This document shows positions 1 to 11,600 of a DNA stretch of 64,000 bases, one piece after another. The position numbers and the translations under genes were made by a program. This stretch comes from Farysia itapuensis (lineage: Eukaryota; Basidiomycota; Ustilaginomycetes; Ustilaginales; Ustilaginaceae), in assembly GCA_023212645.1 (NCBI GenBank), contig JALBYC010000006.1, forward strand, positions 554,293 to 618,292, written 5' to 3'. Numbering within the stretch: position 1 is the stretch's first letter; every line of letters starts with the position of its first letter. The notes under the pieces are model-generated. The model worked only from the letters and a program-made list of their open reading frames with translations, was not told the origin of the DNA and did no database searches.

Positions 1-1871
1 ATTCGCTGCTCATACGTCTCGTTGGCATAGTTGCCGAGTCGCCATGAAAGGAACCAGCCGAAGATGACGGCCATGAAGAACTTGATCGCAACGACACCAA
101 TGATGAAGACAAGGGAAACGTACAGCTCGACTTTGGATGCGACGCAGCCAATGGTCTCCGAGTCAATGAAGCCGATACGGACAATTTGCTCTAGACAAGC
201 GAATTCATTGTCCAGACGCTGTCGCATGACCGCTGAGGTGACGTCACGTCCAGCCCAAGTGTCATCACGTCTCTTGAGCGTGTTGTACAGAGCTGGGTAG
301 TTGAGCGTTGCAGTCAGGTTGTTGAGTCGGTTGAGGTCGAGTACCGAGCCTCGGTAAACAGCCAGGTTGCGTGAAGTATCAGTGACATTCTGCCAGGAGA
401 GTGAGACCTGGCCCCGCTTGCGCAAGACCTTGTTGGCAGGAATGCCACCGTTGTTGAATTGGTCGACGAGATTGGAATTGGTGTGACACATGCTTGTGTT
501 TGTATAGGCTGGCGTGCCATTTTGACGCACCAAGGTGCAGTCAAAGTACTGCGCAGGCTGTCCTCCGCCGTTGCGGTTGGTAATGATGTTGGTACATGTG
601 CCTCCGGTCTTCTGGAACAAAAGACTGCCATCTTGTCCGCCAGATGACCAGGGTTCCGAGTAAATTGGGTTGGTGTGGTTGTAAATCGTATTTGCGCCAA
701 AAGGACCGACCTGAGGATGGACGAAGCCATCAAAGCTGTAATCGTAGCCATTGAAGGTCATGGAACCGACATCGATTGTACCAAGGTTGTAACGGTCTGG
801 AGGGGTGCCACACACGGCTTGTGTGAATCCGAATGTGAGGAAACCGACGGCAGCCATGCATGTGAAGACAATGGAGATGAGTCCGATCTTTTCGCGCCAG
901 GCTCGCTGCTGCTCTGGAGTCCGAATGCCGAACAGTCTGAGCAATGGACCGGGACAGCAGATGGTGAGAACGTAGCAATAGATCATCCATGCGCCGACCG
1001 GGCCAGGTGCGATTCGAGAAGTTCTGCTTTCGCCGAGATCACGAGGCACTTCCTTGGAGCCTTTGGCAGACTGTTTGCGTCGGAGTGAGACTCCACGCTT
1101 GAGGACATTGATGCCAGTTTCAACCTGATCCTCGTCTCGTCCAAGGATAGACTTGCCGCGTCGCAGCGGCGGTGCCCGTCCAAGACCACCCGGAGGCATG
1201 TTGCCAGCAACACCTAGACCGCTAAGTCCACCTCCCGGTCCAACGATTCCGTTCATGCCAGACCCTTGTGGCGCGGCACCATGCTGGGGCAAGTGGCCGG
1301 TTGTAGAGGGCATGTACCCGACGCGGCCGCCAGAAGCGTTGAGAACGTCCATGTGTGCAGCATGATTTCTGTAGTACCATTGTCGATGGTTGGGATCCAT
1401 GCGCTCACGATCAGGTCGTACCAGGGACTTCTTGCGGCGAAAATTGCTAGCAGAGAATCCAGACTCTGGGTCGAGTGTGTTCATCTGATTAAGAGCGGTG
1501 GTACTGTTGCTCAAGTCGTTGAGAGGACGTTTGTCTTCTCCATACGACTTGACCGAGTCGCGAGATGGGCCGGAACGTTGATTCGGCAGGCGTTGGGGCT
1601 CTTGGAACGAGACACCCATAGGCCGCGATGGCTCGGGCGGAGGCTGGCTCAGGTAGGCCTGATGGCTCCCACCAGGACCAGCAAAGTCTGAAGAGCCATA
1701 GTGGAGCTCGGGTGTCTGGCTCAAGGTAGTGGCGTATTGCTGCTGCAAGTGGGGTGGCTGTTGCGGCAATGGCCGAGGGTTGCCGCCAGAGGTATGTGCG
1801 AGTCCAGGCGGACCATTGTGTCTCGTCTGACTTGGATCATCCGCTCCATACGGAGGGTCGAATGGGTTCAT
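1..1871 (-). CDS. Class IV chitin synthase, N-terminal part (truncated by window edge)
   Basis: Reading the minus strand from the ATG at 1869-1871, one frame stays open for about 623 codons to the window edge, so the catalytic C-terminal half lies outside. The first 300 or so residues are low-complexity, rich in Pro, Gly and Gln, with a basic stretch before the membrane region. Next comes a segment with WMIYCYVLTICCPGPLLRLF and AWREKIGL, the conserved membrane entry of Chs3-like class IV enzymes. A long extracytoplasmic domain and another membrane pass follow, ending in FGWFLSWRLGNY near the window edge, again typical of this class. These enzymes polymerise UDP-GlcNAc into chitin at the plasma membrane. 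The QRRRW and other catalytic motifs cannot be checked here. Class is inferred from the N-terminal layout. Confidence 0.85.
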   Translation of the reverse strand, partial: MNPFDPPYGADDPSQTRHNGPPGLAHTSGGNPRPLPQQPPHLQQQYATTLSQTPELHYGSSDFAGPGGSHQAYLSQPPPEPSRPMGVSFQEPQRLPNQRSGPSRDSVKSYGEDKRPLNDLSNSTTALNQMNTLDPESGFSASNFRRKKSLVRPDRERMDPNHRQWYYRNHAAHMDVLNASGGRVGYMPSTTGHLPQHGAAPQGSGMNGIVGPGGGLSGLGVAGNMPPGGLGRAPPLRRGKSILGRDEDQVETGINVLKRGVSLRRKQSAKGSKEVPRDLGESRTSRIAPGPVGAWMIYCYVLTICCPGPLLRLFGIRTPEQQRAWREKIGLISIVFTCMAAVGFLTFGFTQAVCGTPPDRYNLGTIDVGSMTFNGYDYSFDGFVHPQVGPFGANTIYNHTNPIYSEPWSSGGQDGSLLFQKTGGTCTNIITNRNGGGQPAQYFDCTLVRQNGTPAYTNTSMCHTNSNLVDQFNNGGIPANKVLRKRGQVSLSWQNVTDTSRNLAVYRGSVLDLNRLNNLTATLNYPALYNTLKRRDDTWAGRDVTSAVMRQRLDNEFACLEQIVRIGFIDSETIGCVASKVELYVSLVFIIGVVAIKFFMAVIFGWFLSWRLGNYANETYEQR

Positions 1872-2972
1872 AACGATAGGCGACGACGACCTTTAGCAAG
1901 GTGAGAAGCGCCGATGTGAGATACGCCGCGAAATTGATGAACGAAACCAACGTCAACAAGCTTGGGGAATGAAGTGGTGTGGAGAGAAAGGAATGTCTCA
2001 ACACTTGTGGTCGCGATCAGAAGCGACGGGTGCTGAAAGGAGCGTGGGAGAGGAGGAAGATGGTGGTGAAGCCTGGTGGTTGAAATTCGCAGAGCAATTC
2101 GCCTTGGACAGGGGGAATGGCCGTTCACAGTCCGCACTGTCTAGCCAACCAAAACAACCCACCCGCTAAATCGACCCTTTTTTTCAGCCTCGTTAGTCAT
2201 CGCGGCCCTTGTTTCTTTTCCACTCCTCTTTCTCTTCTCGCTAAACTGTATTCATGGGCATAGCTACTCCACAGCCCCGCTTGTACGAACGAAAATCGGC
2301 TAAGATGGCACTCTCTTCGAGGGCGGATGATCGATCCTAGATACCGTCTCACCTACGAACACCGGCGTCACCGTTGCTAGCGAGATTCTGCAAAAAAAAA
2401 ACCGAGAAACTAACAAAAAATTCGGCGCGACTAGTGAATTTCGAGCAAGTTGTATTGTCGAGGAGTCGGAATTTGAAGCTTTTGTGTTGCGAGGTTGGTC
2501 TGGCTGTGCTCGCTTGTAATGAAAGACCGTATTTACCCATATGCAGGTCAAGGCGTTGCTGCAGCTTCCGATATCGAATGGCCTATTTCCTAGTCCGAGC
2601 CCACCATGCTTTCGCCTGCATAACCTCAATCCCCGAGCCGTGACGCGCGTGACGTTCGACCCTTTGGCAGGGACCGAGATCGGAAGCTTCCGATGGCATC
2701 GGTCCACAGTCCATAGTCAACAAGCACCACATCCGCCTGCATGCTGCAAGGAAGAGCTGCCATCTGACTGATTGTGAAGGCGTGGCATCCCAATTGAAGC
2801 CACGTTTCGTCACCCCACTCAAACGCAGATCACCTGTAGTCTGTAGATCATACTCCATGCCACAAAAAAGCAGTACGCGCCGACACGAAATCTTGTTTTG
2901 AAAAACTCACGGAAAGGAAATCGTCACGATAAATGTGGTACTTTAAATTGGGTTGAAAAAAGATGGTGTTTT
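1872..2972. other. Intergenic, upstream of the chitin synthase gene
   Basis: About 1.1 kb lies between the chitin synthase start and the CCT4 stop, both genes on the minus strand. It contains short A/T homopolymers (2393-2401 and around 2180) and no coding frame that resembles a protein family. It presumably holds the chitin synthase promoter and the CCT4 3' end. I see no RNA gene. Confidence 0.5.
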
Positions 2973-4658
2973 TTAGCGCGAAAGGTGGTAGTCGTCAATA
3001 CGGAGCAATAGCGAGACTGTTTCAGTGGCCAACTCGATAGCGCTTGTGTTGACGAGCAAAGGCTGCAATACGTTTTCCTCCAAAATGTTGGTGATCTGGC
3101 CCTTTCGCACATTGATACCGGCTGTACGCTCGCCCAGCGCGTGTCTGTTGCGCAGTTCCGTGACAATGCTGATTGGGTTAAGACCAGCATTTTCTGCCAG
3201 CGTGGTGGGGATAACCTCGAGTGCTTCGGCGTATGCTTGGAAGCAGTAAGCCTCCATACCTTTGAGAGTCTGAGAATGCTGCGACAGCAATCGGGAGACG
3301 TGAACCTCTGGCGCGCCTCCTCCCGCAATCAGCGCCTTTTTCTTGACTAGGCAGCGCACGACGCAAAGCGCATCGTGCAAACTTCGCTCGCTCTCTTCCA
3401 AAACGAGCGAGTTGGCTCCCGTGCACAGAATGCTGACCGTCTTGCCCATGTTGCGAATACCGGTAATCTTGACCACGCGAGCTCCACTCTGCTGAACCTC
3501 GTCCACAAGGTCCGCAGAAGCCAACTTGTCCTCGCTGAAAGCTTCAATATCGGCAATCGGTTTGGCTCCAAGTGTCTTGCAGACAAACTCAATCTCGTCG
3601 CGTTCGACATCCTTGACGACCAAAATCTTCAGCTTCGCCAGGAAGTGAAGCGCAAGCTCGTTGACTGCATCACGTAGAATCGACTTTTGAATCAAAAGTA
3701 CGTTGCAGCCAGACTTTTTGATCTTCTTGCACATGTTGAGCAAGTACTGGCGCTCTTCCTTTAGAATCTTGTCCATCTGACGATAGTCGTTGACTACAAT
3801 TTGGTTATCCATGTCTGGCTTTGGACTGCTGAGCTGGAACTGGCACACGGCAATCTTGGCCTTTTCCATGCGCGTCGGTCCTCCGCTACCAGAAATGACG
3901 TTCTGTCCCAGCACCAGTCCTTCGACGAGCTCTGTGTCGTCAATCGTGCCGCCCACCTTCTTGACGATGCGAATGTCGCGGAGATCGACATTGTCGCCCT
4001 CAACACGCGGAGGTCGGACACCCGGTGCCAACTTTTCTGTCGAAACGGCCTCGGCCTTGGCCACTACCGAGCCTGTGTTGACCAGGCGTGTGACGGCGTC
4101 CACAGCGATGGGAGCAAGCACCGAAGAATACTGAGAGACAATTTTTGAGTTCAGACTCGTGCTGGCCGCTCGAAGCAGTGACTCGCGATCGCTCAGCTCG
4201 ACAGGCGTGGAGATGTCGGTGAGGTATTCGACGGCCTTGATGGCCGCTTTCTGGAAAGATTCAGCAATAATGGTCGGGTGAATGCCCTTGTTGAGCATCT
4301 TTTCCGCAGCACCAAGCAAGCTTCCGGCTACGACCACCACCGAGGTGGTGCCGTCTCCAGCTTCCACATCTTGCGCCTGTGAGAGCTCGACTAACATGCG
4401 AGCGGCAGGATGCATGACTGCCATGTGCTTGAGAATATTTGCGCCGTCGTTGGTGATGACCACCTCGCCGTTCGAAGTCTGGATCATCTTGTCCATACCC
4501 TTGGGACCGAGCGAGGTTCTTACCGCATCGCTCACAGCCTTGGCGGCCGACAAATTTGATCTGCGAACCTCATCTGGCTTGTCGGCGTTCTTGAAGGCAT
4601 TCTGCGTTGGCAGTGTACGGCCTGCAGATGCAGACACTGGTCCAGCGGCTGACGACAT
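2973..4658 (-). CDS. CCT4: T-complex protein 1 subunit delta (CCT4 chaperonin)
   Basis: This is the delta subunit of the cytosolic TRiC/CCT chaperonin, the two-ring ATP-driven complex that folds actin, tubulin and other proteins. The N-terminal equatorial domain carries [14 protein letters not shown] and the ATP-binding [30 protein letters not shown] and [12 protein letters not shown] are the delta-specific context. The C-terminal equatorial half has [11 protein letters not shown] and the family's late [10 protein letters not shown] stretch. The ORF opens 18 codons upstream at 4712, but those residues are not family-like. I place the start at 4658, giving 561 residues, close to the usual delta length. 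No intron is seen. The gene is divergent from UFD1, whose start is 240 nt away. Confidence 0.95.
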   Translation of the reverse strand: MSSAAGPVSASAGRTLPTQNAFKNADKPDEVRRSNLSAAKAVSDAVRTSLGPKGMDKMIQTSNGEVVITNDGANILKHMAVMHPAARMLVELSQAQDVEAGDGTTSVVVVAGSLLGAAEKMLNKGIHPTIIAESFQKAAIKAVEYLTDISTPVELSDRESLLRAASTSLNSKIVSQYSSVLAPIAVDAVTRLVNTGSVVAKAEAVSTEKLAPGVRPPRVEGDNVDLRDIRIVKKVGGTIDDTELVEGLVLGQNVISGSGGPTRMEKAKIAVCQFQLSSPKPDMDNQIVVNDYRQMDKILKEERQYLLNMCKKIKKSGCNVLLIQKSILRDAVNELALHFLAKLKILVVKDVERDEIEFVCKTLGAKPIADIEAFSEDKLASADLVDEVQQSGARVVKITGIRNMGKTVSILCTGANSLVLEESERSLHDALCVVRCLVKKKALIAGGGAPEVHVSRLLSQHSQTLKGMEAYCFQAYAEALEVIPTTLAENAGLNPISIVTELRNRHALGERTAGINVRKGQITNILEENVLQPLLVNTSAIELATETVSLLLRIDDYHLSR

Positions 4659-4897
4659 CTTGCAAGACCGGCTTGATTTTGAGGTGAATCGAGTTGGTGT
4701 TCTGCTTGCCAAAACGCGCTCTACAAGAAGGAATCCAGCAGAAGAAAAGCAAGTGAGGCTCGTGAATTAGTCATGATTTTGTCAGCGGGCCGCGTTAGCC
4801 TACTCCACCTCAGCTGCACCCTCAGCCTTGTTGCCAACTCTAGCCTTTCAGCTTTTGAACCCTCATCTCACGTAGCATCAAGAGGCAGTCGCAAGCA
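4659..4897. promoter_or_regulatory. Shared divergent promoter of CCT4 and UFD1
   Basis: The 239 nt between the two divergent start codons must hold both 5' UTRs and both promoters. No TATA box is evident. This is inferred from gene arrangement only. Confidence 0.4.
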
Positions 4898-6267
4898 TGG
4901 CGATGGTATGTTTCAGCCTGGTAGGCGATAGCTGGTGCACGATCCGTTCGTCTTACTGATACTGTTTCTTTGCATCTGCTCAGTTTGGAGGCCTCGATGG
5001 CGGAGGCGATGCCGGCTTCGCCGGCAACTTTGCCCGCTTCATGCAGGGAGGCATGGACGCCAGATTTCCACGCCCACCGCGGGCTTATGACGAATACTTC
5101 AAGGCCTACAGCATGGCCATGTTGCCAGGCAAGGAACGTCTGAATGTCAGCTATGGTGGCAAAATCATCATGCCGCCTTCGGCACTTGCACAGCTGACAA
5201 ACCTTGACATTGAATCACCCTGGTACTTCCAGCTGCGCAATACTGGGGCCGCAGAGGCCAAAAGTACTCACGCTGGTGTCTTGGAATTCATTGCTGACGA
5301 GGGCAACGTGCATTTGCCAGCTTGGATGATGCGTACGTTAGGGCTTTCTGAAGGTGATCCAGTCCGGTTGAATGGCACTACGCTGCCCAAGGGCAAAATG
5401 GTCAAGATCCAACCGCAGACAGTCGACTTTCTCGAGATTAGCGATCCGAAAGCCGTCCTCGAGCAGGCGTTCCGCAACTTCAGCGCACTGTCGCCGGGCG
5501 ACATCATCGAGATCAGTTATAATTGCTTGACGTTCGAGATTCTGATCATGGAGATCACACCCAACGCAGAAGGCATCTCGATCATCGAGACAGATCTGGA
5601 AGTCGACTTTGCGCCGCCAAAGGGCTACGTCGAGCCAGCTCCCGTTCCTAGACCACCGCCACCGACTATGGCGTCCAAGCTGAACATTGACAGCAGTCGT
5701 GTAGACTCCATACCCCCAACACGCACGTCAACGCCCGGGTCAATGGCTGGAAGCAGCGCTGTAGGTGGATCGGGCACTGCCACTCCAGCTGGCCCATTCC
5801 GTGGCTCAGGCCAGTCCCTGAGCGGCAAAAAGAGCAAGACAAAGAAGGATCGCCAAATCGAACAGCTCGACGACGCCAGCTTGGTCCGGCGCACCGATAA
5901 GCCAAGAGTGGTCACGAATGACACACAATTGACCGAGCGAAAAGTACCAGCAGCATTGAACCTGCCTTTTGGTAAGCTCTTTTTTGGATACGAGGTTATT
6001 CCTGTCGGTGGCAAGGAGGGCGATAAGGAGAAAGGCACCGCAGAAGTCTTCAGTGGTTCCGGTACAACATTGTCTGGCAGGGCGCCGCCAAAGCCCAAGA
6101 AAATGGATACGAAACCCAAGCAAGAGCAACCTTTGGCTTTCACGCTCGGTGGGGGTCGAGTTCTTGCCGACAGTGGACGCAGTAGTCGTTACGCCACCCC
6201 TTCCAGCTCCACAGGGCCCAGTCTCAACGATCGTCAGCGCGACTACATCGAGATTGATTCTGATTAA
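4898..6267 (+). CDS. UFD1: Ubiquitin fusion degradation protein 1 (Ufd1), two exons
   Basis: Ufd1 pairs with Npl4 as the ubiquitin-binding cofactor of the Cdc48/p97 ATPase in ER-associated and nuclear protein degradation. Exon 1 is only ATG GCG ATG (4898-4906). A 77-nt intron follows (4907-4983, GTATGT donor, CTGAT branch site, CAG acceptor). Exon 2 reads in frame to 6267, giving 430 residues. The Ufd1 double-psi beta-barrel and alpha/beta domain covers about residues 25-210, with GGKIIMPPSALAQL, SPWYFQL, VLEFIADEGNVHLPAWMM and PGDIIEISYN. The remaining 220 residues are low-complexity, rich in Ser, Pro and Lys, and contain LPFGKLFFGYE, a short conserved C-terminal motif of the family. The tiny first exon is typical of this window. 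Confidence 0.95.
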
Positions 6268-6714
6268 GCACATTTGAATCTTTCGAATTGCATACACTCG
6301 TGACAAGCTTTATTCGCCATCGGTACGTCGATATGTGACGCTTCTAGGGGCATACCAATTTCAAGAGCGAAATGAATGGATCGCCGAGACCGGTCGCACT
6401 GGGCGTATACTTCCGCTTGCTTGGTTCCTTGGAAGTCTACTCTCTGTCTTCGACAGAAAACTAGACGCTTTAGAAGAAGTAACCCCGACACCAGGATTGC
6501 CCTTTCGCAGTGTCTGTCTTTCGTACATGCTCGATCGGGTCTTACTAGCATCTCTGACTGCCAGGCTTGATTGAGCTAGGTTAGTGTCATGTTTGTCCTC
6601 TGCTTGCAGCGCCGGTGGATGAAATGCGAAAGCGTCAGAGGACGACGACGTTGTCTGCCTTGGAGTCTGACGTCGACTGCAAAGGCAGAAAATTGGCCGG
6701 AGTCAATATCAGCC
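6268..6714. other. Intergenic between convergent UFD1 and RING-protein genes
   Basis: This 447-nt stretch lies between two convergent stop codons and should contain both 3' UTRs. I see no further gene or structured element. Confidence 0.5.
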
Positions 6715-7974
6715 TCACCAAAAATCTTCTTCACTTCCGGATACCAACACTGACTGTAGCGTCGAGATGGTGCCCCGATGGGGCATACACGGGACTGGCG
6801 CCTGGAACGTAAATGGCTTCCGTGACGTTGATGGGCCACACATGCCACGGCTACCGAGTGATCCCTCCGCCGACAATTCCAAGTTGTTGTCCAGCAGTGG
6901 CTTCACGTCGATGAGTTCCCTGTACAATGGTCTCGGTAAGCTGAACCATGTTCAGGGTCGTGCTGTGATCCAACTCACAAAGGGCGTGGCGAGGCTCTGC
7001 TCCCCATAGCGAGAAGCCTCTCGCGCAAAACTTGATTTTCTCGCTTGAGTTGTTCAGACTCCCTTTGAGAACGAAGAGAGACATGAGTGGTGCAATCAGT
7101 CAACATGCGTTTGCATAATGACACTAGAAGCTTCTTACTTCTTGGTTGCTCTCGCTTGGGAAAGCTCATCTCGAACGTGTTCCAAAACATCTTTCTGCTT
7201 CAGGGTCTGTCGTTTGAAAAAGCTGCAATGGGTCGAAAATTCTAGCTGAACACTTGTTCTGTTACACTTGTGTACAAAATCTACTTACCGTATAAGCTCC
7301 GCCATATGGTGAAACTAACGCATGACGCCTTTAGCCTGGCATACCGTAATAGCACCAGTACCAACTTACCTGGAACTGATTGAGGGAAACATGTGTCAGC
7401 GTGCTGACCATTGCTGCTAGCCTCGACGATTGCGACTGACCTCGTACGCCCGAATGAGTTCCATGATAGAATTCTGCATGGGCTGAAAATATTGCTGCAC
7501 CTTCTCCGGAAGCTGTCGAAAATATCTTGTTCGTCAACACTGGCACAGTAGACCCAGGAGACATGATGACGTACTTCCTCGACGTCAAGACGGATCATGT
7601 CCACTAGTGCGTGACAGATTGGACAAGGGGCTTGGATTTGACCTGCCTGAAGCTCTTCGGCTCGAATGCCTGTTTGCGAAAGGGCTCGTAGATGAGTGAG
7701 TCAACGTCTCGCCTTGTGCTACCTGGTACTCACCTTGAAGTTCGTGCTGGCACAAGACGTGCATACACTGTCTCAGAGGCGATGAAGCTTGAATGCCCAC
7801 ACCACTGAGTCATACTTGAACCGCACGTACATTAGTGATCCAGAAAGGTATTGCTTTGTTCGTGGTCTGGCCTGGCACAGCGGTCGCTGTTCGGGCTGAG
7901 TCGGTTGACACATAGCTGCGGTAACACAAGCAGCAGTGCAAGTGGTCCAAAAATTGCTGCTGCTGCGCAGACAT
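6715..7974 (-). CDS. Zip3/HEI10-like RING-finger coiled-coil protein, nine exons
   Basis: I assembled this gene from nine exons (minus strand): 7974-7831, 7767-7734, 7669-7575, 7512-7441, 7375-7370, 7314-7289, 7222-7139, 7062-6979 and 6919-6715. The eight introns are 55-76 nt with consensus ends, and the frame closes exactly to give 249 residues. The N-terminus is a RING-like zinc module: C14-x2-C17, C49-x-H51-x2-C54-x-H56 and C75-PI-C78. Joining exons 1 and 2 creates ITNCMHVLCQHEL. A conserved-looking helix follows (PEKVQQYFQPMQ, MELIRAYEFQFHHMAELI), then a coiled coil rich in Gln, Lys and Glu (about 125-185). The tail contains SRKPFTFQ. This layout matches Zip3/RNF212/HEI10 E3 ligases, which promote meiotic crossovers. 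Function is inferred from architecture. The 6-nt exon 5 is the least certain junction. Confidence 0.62.
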
Positions 7975-8624
7975 GATTGATCTGATCTGAAGTGTCAAAG
8001 CTGCTGCGAATTTGGTACCAGACTCAAGACTTCCGTGTTCTGGCTGAGCATGTGTTTCAGCCTTTCAGCACAAGACACAGTCGCAGCATTTAGCCACTTG
8101 TAGAACAGTCCGACGCATTGACACAAGATACTTTGTCACCGTCGGATTGCTTCCGAATCTGCTAGTCCGGCGTGGGAAACTGGGCCACCCGTGCGCGATA
8201 ACACCGCTTCACCTTAGCCACATCGTCTACAGCCTTTGAAGGCATGCCCGACCTGTGCCTGCATACATCGGCTTGATATTGTACTTGCATTCCTAGTCTC
8301 GCTTGGCGATCACTCCGCTCATTTTTGGCCGTACTTGTGGCCCGTTTGAAATTTTGGTCTTTGACAAATTTCTTCAAGCATAGCTAGACGATCGCTCACA
8401 GCGCTTCACCTCACGTTTTGTCAACCTTGCTCACTGCGCACCTCAGCGCGAATCGCCGAACCACGTCAAGGCCTGGGCCAATTCCGCCACACTTTACGTG
8501 ATCGGCAAGATTTTCAGATTAGCATCCGATCGCGAGCCAATGGTAGCGCATCAATCCCGTATCTCTTCTTTTTGAATTTCTGCCGTGTGGACCGGGCGCT
8601 GTCACAATTTGACACCACGCCAAT
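7975..8624. other. Intergenic, divergent promoters
   Basis: About 650 nt separate the RING-protein start from the JmjC-protein start on the opposite strand. Both promoters should lie here. A T/C-rich stretch sits just before the plus-strand start (8561-8580). No other gene is apparent. Confidence 0.5.
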
Positions 8625-11600
8625 ATGCTGCCGGTAACATCAGCAGTGCCGCAGCAGCACAAGCAGCAACAACAACAACAGCATAAGACTACACCTGCTG
8701 CCGCAGCTGACTCCTCTCATCCCCGCACTTCCCCGCTTAACCACTCATCATCGATCGGCCTGCCATACTTCTCGTCAATCAGTCATTCGATCGCAGCATC
8801 TTCACCAAGAATAAGTCAAGACTTGCCGTCCGCCAAGCCGGCCAACAACTCTCAGACACTGTTTACAGGCTCGTCGTTGTCGCCGAGCAGGACCGTCGCA
8901 GTCGCCAGCAATGGCTCGCCCCGCGATCCAGCTCAAAGCATGAATCAGCGAGGTGTTCACGCTACCCCTCATGCTACTCAGGATCCAAGGCGGCCGCACA
9001 CTACCAGTTCCTTTTCCGTCACACAAGACCCTAGGCGCTTAGGTGCGCAGACCAAGTACACAGCAACAGCGGAGCCTCAACAGCCGAGGACAGAAGAACA
9101 GCCTTCAATTACCGGGAACGTCGAGGGAAGTGGAGATAGACAACCTCTTGTGTCAGAAGGAACCAAGCAAGTGGCTGCCACAAGTGTGAAGGATGCCCAA
9201 GTGCTGCACGCAGCAAGCCGGCCAAACCCGGCAGAAGGCACAGCCAGGTTAGACAGAGCAAGCTCTCCAAGAGAGGATCTCCAGCCAATCAGTGCGAAGT
9301 CGTCCGTCACACAAGATCTCGCAATTGTCAACCCCACTTCACAAGAGACACAACACACGACCGCATCCAAAGAACCTTCCTCGTCAGAGAAGCTCGACCA
9401 TGTTCGCGCTGCGACCCAATTGACCACCCCTACGACTGGAACGTCATCACCAAATCCGCCCAGCAAAGCTGTACGCATAAAGCTAAAGGTGCCGGCGCAG
9501 GTCTCTTCTGACTCACCGCGCGGAGGTGACCAGAATCAGCACGCTCCTGCAACGGCAGCGTCGGTCCCGAGCAAGTCTGACTCTTTTGGTAAAGCCACAT
9601 CCTCAACGCCTAAGCTCACTGGTTCCTCAGTCACGCCCGACTTCAGCACCTTGTCTTACGACGAGCTTATGCGAAGCAATCGCTTCGAACGAGTCGAGCG
9701 CATCAGTGTTCTTTCTACGCCTCCTGAGCAACTCAGTCAATACATATCAGAGAGTGTCGAAGAAAACGGACTTCCCATCGTCCTTACGGATCTACACAAA
9801 TCGCCTTCTTGGGATGCCGACCTGTTTCGACCGGGCACGTACGAGCGTTCTTTTCCGGAAGTTTCGCAACCTTTGCAAGTCAGGAATTTGACCGATTGGC
9901 GCGACAGGACCATGACTGTTCTAGAATTGCTGAACCATTGCAGAGAACGCAAATCTTACGGCACGGCAGACAAGGAGCGCCTGTATGGGCGAGATCTCGT
10001 GTGCCCTTATGCCTGGCAGAGCAAAATTGCATCTTTACTACACCCTCGTCTGGTATATCATGGCGAAGAAGACGTCGCCTCGTCCCTCAACGCTGAGACT
10101 CGCGTAGAGACACAGATGTGCTACTTCGGATCCGGCAATACCTTTGCACCACTCCGACGCGAGTTATGCTCGAGTTTCGGTCAAAACCTGATGGTATGGT
10201 CGGACGCTGGCGCGGGCTCTGTGTGGATCATTACCAAGTCCGAATATTCTGACCAGATGGACGACTTTATTCGATCTTCTGGTGGTGACCCCGATGCCGA
10301 ATGCTTCACCGTTCACCCTGATTCGCTGCAAGACCTGCCATTCCCGATTTTCTGCTGTATGCAACAAGTAGGCGACTTGGTCCTAATACCTTCTGGAGCA
10401 ACGCGTCAAGTTATCAATCTACATGGTCGGACGATGAAGGTAGCCTGGTCGCGGTCAACAATCGACACGCTCGAGACAGCACTTCACGTTGATTTGCCTG
10501 AATATCAACGCGTATGTCGCAAAGAGACTTATCGCGTAAAGGCAGTCGTCGAGGCGACATTGAAGAAGCTAGTCAAATCATTACAGGATCCGGCTACCAT
10601 GTCGGACGAAGATGCTATCGTCGAGCTTCTCTTCGATCTGCGCCGGGTCTTGTACATGTACGACCAAATCCTGTCAGACGAGTACGTACCTGATTGGAGA
10701 GAACACAAATTAGAAGGCGACATGGACAGCTACGTCGAATGCGACTTTTGTGGCGCGGACGTACTGCTCAGCTACCTAGAGTGCCCCGATGGGCATACCC
10801 TTTGCGCTCTCTGCTATTGTCAGGGGCGATTGTGCCCATGCAATGACAGTCTTGCACTCCGACCACGCCAATTGTATCTTCCCTTTGACAAGCGACTCGA
10901 GCTTCGCAACGCTGCCGCGTCACTCATCAAGAAACATGGCGAGACTGACTCTGATCAGCCTCCCGTTGAAATCATTAACGAAAGGGAGGTAAAGAAGACA
11001 TCCTGGCCTCACAGCTTCATGGCAGCTTGTCGATTGTACAATCTGCGACTCTCTGTCAAATCAACGCCAAGAATGGGTGTGTGCAAAATGTGCAACACCC
11101 TAGTCAGCAAGACTACTGGCTACAAGTGTAAGCCTTGTCACGCCTGGTTCTGCTTCGGATGTCTCCTTCATCGGACCTACATCCATCCCGTACACGTCCT
11201 TGCGCAGAGCAACGCCGGTCAATTTCACAATTACCACGAGTCGGCTAGCACCAAAGACTACACGGAATGGAAGGAGAACCCGACGGTCTATTTCATTGAG
11301 GCTCAAGTGCACTTTGCTCTCATTGAAGCAGCCATCACTCGTACTTCCTGTGTTCCGCTAAATCTCGAATGTGTCATGGGCTTTTTGGACACCTCACCTG
11401 AACATCCTTATGGATACAGTGGAACCCTGGGTCGAACCCTGGATGACTTGGCGAAAAACAACAAAGCGGGAAAAAGAACGCTGGATGCGACAGAGAGCCC
11501 AAGCTCTTCGCCACTACCCACATCGACACCGAGCAAGAGGGCCAAGTTGATGCCTGGTAACGTTGCAGTATCGAGTCCCCCCAAGCCGACTCGGAGCGAA

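Noticed and set aside
4659..4712. Upstream start for CCT4
   Set aside because: The 18 extra residues have no counterpart in CCT delta subunits.
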